Source: Aquimarina megaterium XH134
GTDB taxonomy: Bacteria; Bacteroidota; Bacteroidia; Flavobacteriales; Flavobacteriaceae
Reading direction: 5' to 3'
Length of the DNA stretch: 64,000 nucleotides
Assembly: GCF_000520975.1 (NCBI RefSeq)
Contig: NZ_JACB01000003.1
Span: 124,001-188,000 of the forward strand
Shown piece after piece: positions 59,424 through 64,000 of this stretch. The position numbers and the translations under genes were made by a program. The stretch's first letter is position 1; each line of letters begins with the position of its first letter. The notes beneath the pieces are model-generated. The model was not told the origin of the DNA, did not search any database, and worked only from the letters and a program-made list of their open reading frames with translations.

Positions 59424-62252
59424 TTACAGCTCGTTCTTTAAAAACTGAGCAGTATAGCTTTTTTTATCTTTTATAATTTCTTCTGGTGTACCTGTAGCTA
59501 CAATTTTTCCTCCATTTTTCCCTCCTTCATATCCGATATCAACGATATAATCAGCCATTTTGATTACATCCAGATTATGTTCTATAATTAAAACTGTATT
59601 TCCTTTATTTACCAACTCATTTAGTACGTCCATCAAAACACGAATATCTTCAAAATGCAGCCCTGTCGTAGGTTCATCCAGAATATAAAAAGTATTACCG
59701 GTATCTCTTTTTGATAATTCTGTCGCTAGTTTAATACGTTGTGCTTCACCACCAGATAGTGTAGTTGATTGTTGCCCAAGAGTAATATATCCTAAACCAA
59801 CATTTTGGATAGTTTTCAATTTTCTTGAAATCTTGGGGATATGTTCAAAGAATACACAGGATTCATTGATTGTCATTTCTAAGACATCAGAAATAGATTT
59901 TCCTTTATATCGAATCTCTAAAGTTTCTCTATTGAATCGTTTCCCCTGGCAAGTTTCGCATTCTACATATACATCGGGTAAGAAATTCATTTCTATTACT
60001 CTTAATCCACCACCTTTGCAGGTTTCACATCTTCCTCCTTGAACATTAAAGCTAAAACGTCCCGGTTTATATCCACGAATCATAGCTTCGGGAGTTTTGG
60101 CAAATAAACTTCTTATTTCAGAAAAAACACCTGTATATGTTGCAGGGTTTGACCTTGGTGTACGGCCTATAGGAGATTGATTAATATCAATTACTTTATC
60201 TGAATGTTCGAGGCCTTTAATGCTTTTATATGGCATTGGTTTTTTTACACCATTAAAATAATATGCATTTAAAATAGGGTAGAGTGTCTCGTTTATAAGT
60301 GTAGATTTTCCGCTACCTGAAACCCCGGTAACAGCAATCATTTTACCTAAAGGAATATCAATAGATACGTTTTTTAAGTTATTTCCTGTAGCTCCTTTTA
60401 GTGAAATGGTTTTCCCGTTTCCTTTTCTGCGTTTTGCAGGAGTCTCAATTTGTCTTTTACCACTTAAATAATCTGCTGTAAGTGTATCGTGTTGTTGTAA
60501 TTCTTCTGGAGTACCCTCGCTAATAATTTCTCCACCGTGTTTCCCGGCCAATGGTCCAATATCGATAACATGATCAGCGCGTTCTATCATATCCTTATCG
60601 TGCTCTACAACAATAACAGAATTACCTATATCTCGCAACTGGACTAGTGAATTGATTAGTTTTTGATTATCTCTCTGATGTAAACCAATACTGGGTTCGT
60701 CTAGAATGTATAAAACTCCAACCAGTTGCGAACCGATTTGAGTAGCTAATCGTATACGTTGTGCTTCGCCACCAGAGAGTGATTTGCTACTTCGGTTTAA
60801 AGATAAATATGTAAGCCCTACATCTACCAAAAATTGAAGTCTGGCATTAATTTCCTTTAATATTTCTCCCGAAATCTTATTTTGTTTTTCACTTAAATGC
60901 TCGGGAAGAGATTTAAACCATTCAGAAAGCTCACTAATATCCATTGCAGATAATTCGGCAATATTCTTAGTATTTACTTTGAAATATAAAGATTCTTTAC
61001 GCAGTCTTGACCCTTTACATGATGGACATTGAATATTATCCATAAAATCTTTGGCCCATCTTCTTAATGAGGTTGAATCATTATTTTTATATGTATTATC
61101 GATAAACGAAGCTACACCTTCAAAATCAATTTTATAATCTCTGGTAACTCCAAGAGATTTGCTATTTACAGTAAACTTTTCTTTCCCACCATGAAGGATA
61201 ATTTGCATGGCTTCTTCGGGGATTTTTTTTATAGGATCACTTAATTTAAAATCATAGCGTTGTGCGATTAATTCTAATTGTTTAAAAATCCAATTATTTT
61301 TTTGAGGTCCCTGCGGAGCTAAGCCTCCATTTTTTATAGATATAGTATCATCTGGGACGATTTTTTTTAGGTTTACTTCATATAAATTTCCTATACCATT
61401 ACATTTAGGACAGGCTCCTTTTGGGGAGTTAAATGAAAAGTTATTGGGTTCTGGGTTAGGATAAGAAATACCACTAGATGGGCACATTAAATTTCGACTA
61501 AAGAAGCGTACTTCCTGAGATTCTTGTTCGATCACCATCAATACATCATTACCGTGGTACATTGCAGTATTGATCGTCTCCATTAGACGTTTTGAATTAT
61601 CCTGATCTTTGGTGACCTTTAATCGATCAATAACGATTTCGATATCGTGAGTTTTATAACGATCGAGCTTCATACCTTTGGTGATATCTTTAATTTCTCC
61701 ATTGGTACGCACTTTTACAAACCCTTGTTTTGCAATTTGCTCAAATAACTCTCGATAGTGCCCTTTTCTAGAACGAACAATAGGGGCCAGAATACTTATC
61801 TTTTTTTCGGCAAAATCTTTTAAAATTAGATTCTTGATCTGCTCATCACTATAGCTTACCATTTTTTCTCCAGTATTAAAGCTATAAGCATCACTTCCTC
61901 TTGAGAATAATAACCTGAGAAAGTCATAAATTTCGGTAATGGTTCCAACTGTACTACGCGGACTTTTACTGGTCGTTTTTTGCTCGATTGCAATAACAGG
62001 AGAGAGTCCATCAATCTTATCGACATCTGGTCGCTCTAATCCTCCTAAAAATTGTCTTGCATAGGCAGAAAAGGTTTCTATATAACGCCGTTGCCCTTCT
62101 GCATAAATAGTGTCAAAAGCTAAAGAAGATTTACCAGATCCCGATAAACCTGTAATCACTACTAATTTTTCACGAGGTATGGTAACGTCGATATTTTTCA
62201 AGTTGTGAACACGTGCTCCTAAAACCTCAATATTTTCTTCTGATGTAACCAT
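59424..62252 (-). CDS. uvrA: Excinuclease ABC subunit A
   Basis: 942 aa. Two ABC ATPase modules: Walker A GLSGSGKSS at 35-43 and GVSGSGKST near 645; signatures LSGGEAQRIRLA and LSGGEAQRIKLA. The C-terminal zinc finger CETCKGGG...CETCQGKR is complete. The first zinc site has CPSSG...CPKC, so one of its four cysteines is replaced by serine. The UvrB-binding and insertion domains are present. It recognises bulky DNA lesions in nucleotide excision repair. A TACATTTG -7 box (minus strand, 62272-62279) lies 19 bp before the ATG. Confidence 0.96.
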   Translation of the reverse strand: MVTSEENIEVLGARVHNLKNIDVTIPREKLVVITGLSGSGKSSLAFDTIYAEGQRRYIETFSAYARQFLGGLERPDVDKIDGLSPVIAIEQKTTSKSPRSTVGTITEIYDFLRLLFSRGSDAYSFNTGEKMVSYSDEQIKNLILKDFAEKKISILAPIVRSRKGHYRELFEQIAKQGFVKVRTNGEIKDITKGMKLDRYKTHDIEIVIDRLKVTKDQDNSKRLMETINTAMYHGNDVLMVIEQESQEVRFFSRNLMCPSSGISYPNPEPNNFSFNSPKGACPKCNGIGNLYEVNLKKIVPDDTISIKNGGLAPQGPQKNNWIFKQLELIAQRYDFKLSDPIKKIPEEAMQIILHGGKEKFTVNSKSLGVTRDYKIDFEGVASFIDNTYKNNDSTSLRRWAKDFMDNIQCPSCKGSRLRKESLYFKVNTKNIAELSAMDISELSEWFKSLPEHLSEKQNKISGEILKEINARLQFLVDVGLTYLSLNRSSKSLSGGEAQRIRLATQIGSQLVGVLYILDEPSIGLHQRDNQKLINSLVQLRDIGNSVIVVEHDKDMIERADHVIDIGPLAGKHGGEIISEGTPEELQQHDTLTADYLSGKRQIETPAKRRKGNGKTISLKGATGNNLKNVSIDIPLGKMIAVTGVSGSGKSTLINETLYPILNAYYFNGVKKPMPYKSIKGLEHSDKVIDINQSPIGRTPRSNPATYTGVFSEIRSLFAKTPEAMIRGYKPGRFSFNVQGGRCETCKGGGLRVIEMNFLPDVYVECETCQGKRFNRETLEIRYKGKSISDVLEMTINESCVFFEHIPKISRKLKTIQNVGLGYITLGQQSTTLSGGEAQRIKLATELSKRDTGNTFYILDEPTTGLHFEDIRVLMDVLNELVNKGNTVLIIEHNLDVIKMADYIVDIGYEGGKNGGKIVATGTPEEIIKDKKSYTAQFLKNEL

Positions 62253-62829
62253 AAATTCTAAACCAAGATTGCAAATGTAGTTATTTGACAGCGTTTTGTG
62301 AAATTGGAAAAGTTTCAGTCATGTTAAATCAACATTTTTGTTAGAGATATATGTTTTGAATCTTGTGAAAATATTTTTAATCAACTGAAAAACAGTATTT
62401 TGTATATGTGTAAAACATAAAACCAGCGTATTAATTTTCTTTCAATATAAAGTGCATGTAAGAATTTTGTTTTAACAAGTAAGAAGTTTTATAAATTTTT
62501 TTGGGCTAGCATTCTAAAAAAAAACTATTACGTAATATGAGACATTTATTTGAATTTGAGATCAAGTTTTAGAAATAAATATATCTAACAATATGTTCTT
62601 TTTTAAGGTTTTTTTTGATTAAAATGATTTTATTAATGATGTTTTTTTAGTTTTTTAACTAAAATATTGAATGATTTATATTTTTTAGAACTGCTTATGA
62701 ACTTTTTTAAATCGGTATGTAGAATTAGTAACTTAATTATTCACAAACTCTTTGAAGTTTTTACTATTGATAGTATAAATAGCCCAATGTAGTCAATAGA
62801 GGAATTCTTCAAAATTAAAACTAATCACG
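62253..62829. other. 577-bp AT-rich divergent intergenic region
   Basis: Lies between uvrA (minus) and the metzincin gene (plus). It contains an 8-bp hairpin TTTTAGTT-TTTT-AACTAAAA at 62645-62664 and a small palindrome ACTAT-TG-ATAGT at 62763-62774. No ORF with coding features, RNA gene or known regulatory motif is recognised. The length is unusual for this gene-dense window. Confidence 0.5.
62272..62279 (-). promoter_or_regulatory. -7 box of uvrA
   Basis: Minus-strand TACATTTG fits TAnnTTTG and leaves a leader of only about 12 nt. No SOS-type box is recognised nearby. Confidence 0.45.
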
Positions 62830-64000
62830 ATGAAAAACATGTTCAAAATTGCAATTACCTTTTTTATGGTAATAAATTTTATGCAGGCTCAACAGTCGCA
62901 GCATAGACCTAGTGAGTTGGTAAAACAACAAAAAACACAGGGTTCAGATTTTCAAGACGTTAAATTGTTTAGTTTAATGACAGCTAAGCAAAAATCGAAT
63001 GTACAATTACCAAAAGAGGTTAAAGATTATACTTTATTTTCTTTAGATGCCAAAAAAATGGCTTCTATAAAGTCTAATGCTCCCAAAGCTATGAATTTGG
63101 AAATCCCAGGGCAAAAATCTTCTATGGTACTAGAGTTGGTTAAAGTAGATATTGCTACAGATGATTTTAAAATTGTAGAAATGCCTTCTGGTAACGTTGT
63201 TAAATCGGATAAAACTGTTTCTCATTATAGAGGAGTAGTAAGAGGTAAAACAAACTCTATTGCCGCCATTAGTTTATTGGATGGTGAAGTCTCGGGTGTT
63301 ATAAGTATAGGTGGCGAAAACGGAAACCTTGTTATGGGGCGATTAGAAAACAGTTCGAAACATATCATGTATGAGGATAATAACTTAATTCATCTACAGG
63401 ACTTTACCTGTAATACCGAAGCGAATTATGAAGGTTATACAAAAGAAGAGCTTTCTGATAACCCTTCTACCAGTAAAGCGGCAGAAAAGTGTGTTAAGGT
63501 GTACTTCGATATAGGGAATGATGTTGTAAGAGACAAGGGAGGAAGCCAGCAAGCATCTGATTATTTGCAATCTATATTTAATCAGGTAGCTATATTGTAT
63601 TCTAATGATAATGTGACTGTAAAAATATCACAGATAAATGCGTGGACTTCTCAAAACCCTTTTAGTGGGTTGTCTGATTATTCGCGTTATAGAAGGCAAA
63701 ATGGTCTTAATGGAGCAGACCTGGGACATTTTGTAACTTATGATTTCTCTGGTGGAGTAGCATATTTAAGTGGTGTTTGTCAATCTAATTACAGATTTGC
63801 AGTTTCTGGTATTAATAAAACTTTTAATAATGTACCTACATACTCATTTTCTGTAATGGTAATTGCACATGAGATGGGACATAACTTAGGTTCAAATCAT
63901 ACCCAGGCATGTGTTTGGAACGGTAATAATACTGCGATTGATGGTTGTTATAATGTAGAAGGTAGTTGTTCTAGACCAGCGATCCCATCAGATGGAGGAA
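62830..64000 (+). CDS. Secreted metzincin metalloprotease (reprolysin-like), 3' truncated by window
   Basis: The open frame runs from the ATG at 62830 through the window end (390 codons). Signal peptide at about 1-20 (MKNMFKIAITFFMVINFMQA). Residues about 22-200 look like a propeptide. The catalytic domain begins near 215 (CVKVYFDIGND). The zinc motif HEMGHNLGSNH gives ligands His347, His351, His357 and catalytic Glu348, the extended HEXXHxxGxxH pattern of metzincins. After it cysteines (ACVWNG, DGCYNVEGSC) suggest disulfides. The C-terminus, where a type IX secretion signal or adhesive repeats would be expected in flavobacteria, is outside the window. Confidence 0.88.
   Translation, partial: MKNMFKIAITFFMVINFMQAQQSQHRPSELVKQQKTQGSDFQDVKLFSLMTAKQKSNVQLPKEVKDYTLFSLDAKKMASIKSNAPKAMNLEIPGQKSSMVLELVKVDIATDDFKIVEMPSGNVVKSDKTVSHYRGVVRGKTNSIAAISLLDGEVSGVISIGGENGNLVMGRLENSSKHIMYEDNNLIHLQDFTCNTEANYEGYTKEELSDNPSTSKAAEKCVKVYFDIGNDVVRDKGGSQQASDYLQSIFNQVAILYSNDNVTVKISQINAWTSQNPFSGLSDYSRYRRQNGLNGADLGHFVTYDFSGGVAYLSGVCQSNYRFAVSGINKTFNNVPTYSFSVMVIAHEMGHNLGSNHTQACVWNGNNTAIDGCYNVEGSCSRPAIPSDGG

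Noticed and set aside
62645..62664. Hairpin in the uvrA-metzincin gap as a terminator or small RNA
   Set aside because: Both flanking genes point away, so no transcript needs termination here, and no promoter or conserved RNA structure is recognisable; kept only as a description of the gap.

Overview
The window is an AT-rich bacterial chromosome segment from the Bacteroidota, most likely a marine Flavobacteriaceae member (Aquimarina-like; genus is inference from gene content only). Supporting signs seen in the sequence: promoters of the Bacteroidota type (TTG / about 20 bp / TAnnTTTG, clearest at 67-98 and 55538-55568), no Shine-Dalgarno-like leaders, an outer-membrane receptor with a carboxypeptidase-regulatory-like N-terminus, lipoproteins, LytS/LytTR signalling, menaquinone genes, and a ParE/ParC pair lacking a gyrase box. 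No rRNA, tRNA, IS element, prophage or CRISPR array was recognised. Nearly all of it reads as core chromosome.

Layout. 1-6.7 kb: ychF, an EamA transporter, a hybrid histidine kinase, an alpha/beta hydrolase and an M61-type lipoprotein peptidase. 6.8-8.4 kb: two tandem class I PPK2 polyphosphate kinases. 8.6-10.4 kb: a GNAT/rhodanese pair divergent from a MetR-like LysR regulator with a perfect MetR-type box between them. 10.6-15.1 kb: parE-parC. 15.2-24.6 kb: a GNAT gene with a possible 5' frameshift, phnA, an outer-membrane beta-barrel receptor, a LACTB-like serine hydrolase, a hydrolase with a metal-binding N-terminus, a LytS/LytTR two-component pair and an AraC/GyrI-type regulator. 24.8-31.8 kb: a C1 module (NAD-dependent formate dehydrogenase alpha and beta subunits, fdhD, formate-tetrahydrofolate ligase). 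32-36.3 kb: an ABC-2 exporter, a TPR protein, TerC with a small lipoprotein, and an XRE-type regulator. 36.3-41.1 kb: an M14 carboxypeptidase, an Lrp/AsnC regulator and PEP carboxylase. 41.3-44.3 kb: DinB and NTF2-like genes, then a TetR-hydrolase-hydrolase operon. 44.4-51.6 kb: menaquinone genes (thioesterase, menF, menD, menB) interspersed with a DUF2853 gene, a CvfB-like S1 protein, a small unknown gene, ferritin and a secreted unknown. 51.6-62.3 kb: two tandem paralogous bitopic membrane proteins, a fused 2-oxoacid dehydrogenase E1, an M1-peptidase-like/outer-membrane-barrel fusion, a LOG-family protein and uvrA. 62.8-64 kb: the start of a secreted metzincin protease that runs off the window.

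The most striking non-coding structure is the 383-bp gap between the XRE regulator and the M14 gene (36274-36656). It holds seven copies of a 16-bp palindrome, GTTTAC-N4-GTAAAC. Three are spaced exactly 35 bp apart over the regulator's start codon, its -7 box and the region just upstream; four more lie before the M14 gene. This looks like an autoregulated divergent operator array. The most striking protein observations are a reciprocal Asp/Asn swap at the thiamine-diphosphate/Mg site of the fused E1 enzyme, and an M1-like peptidase that has lost its zinc motif and carries an outer-membrane barrel.
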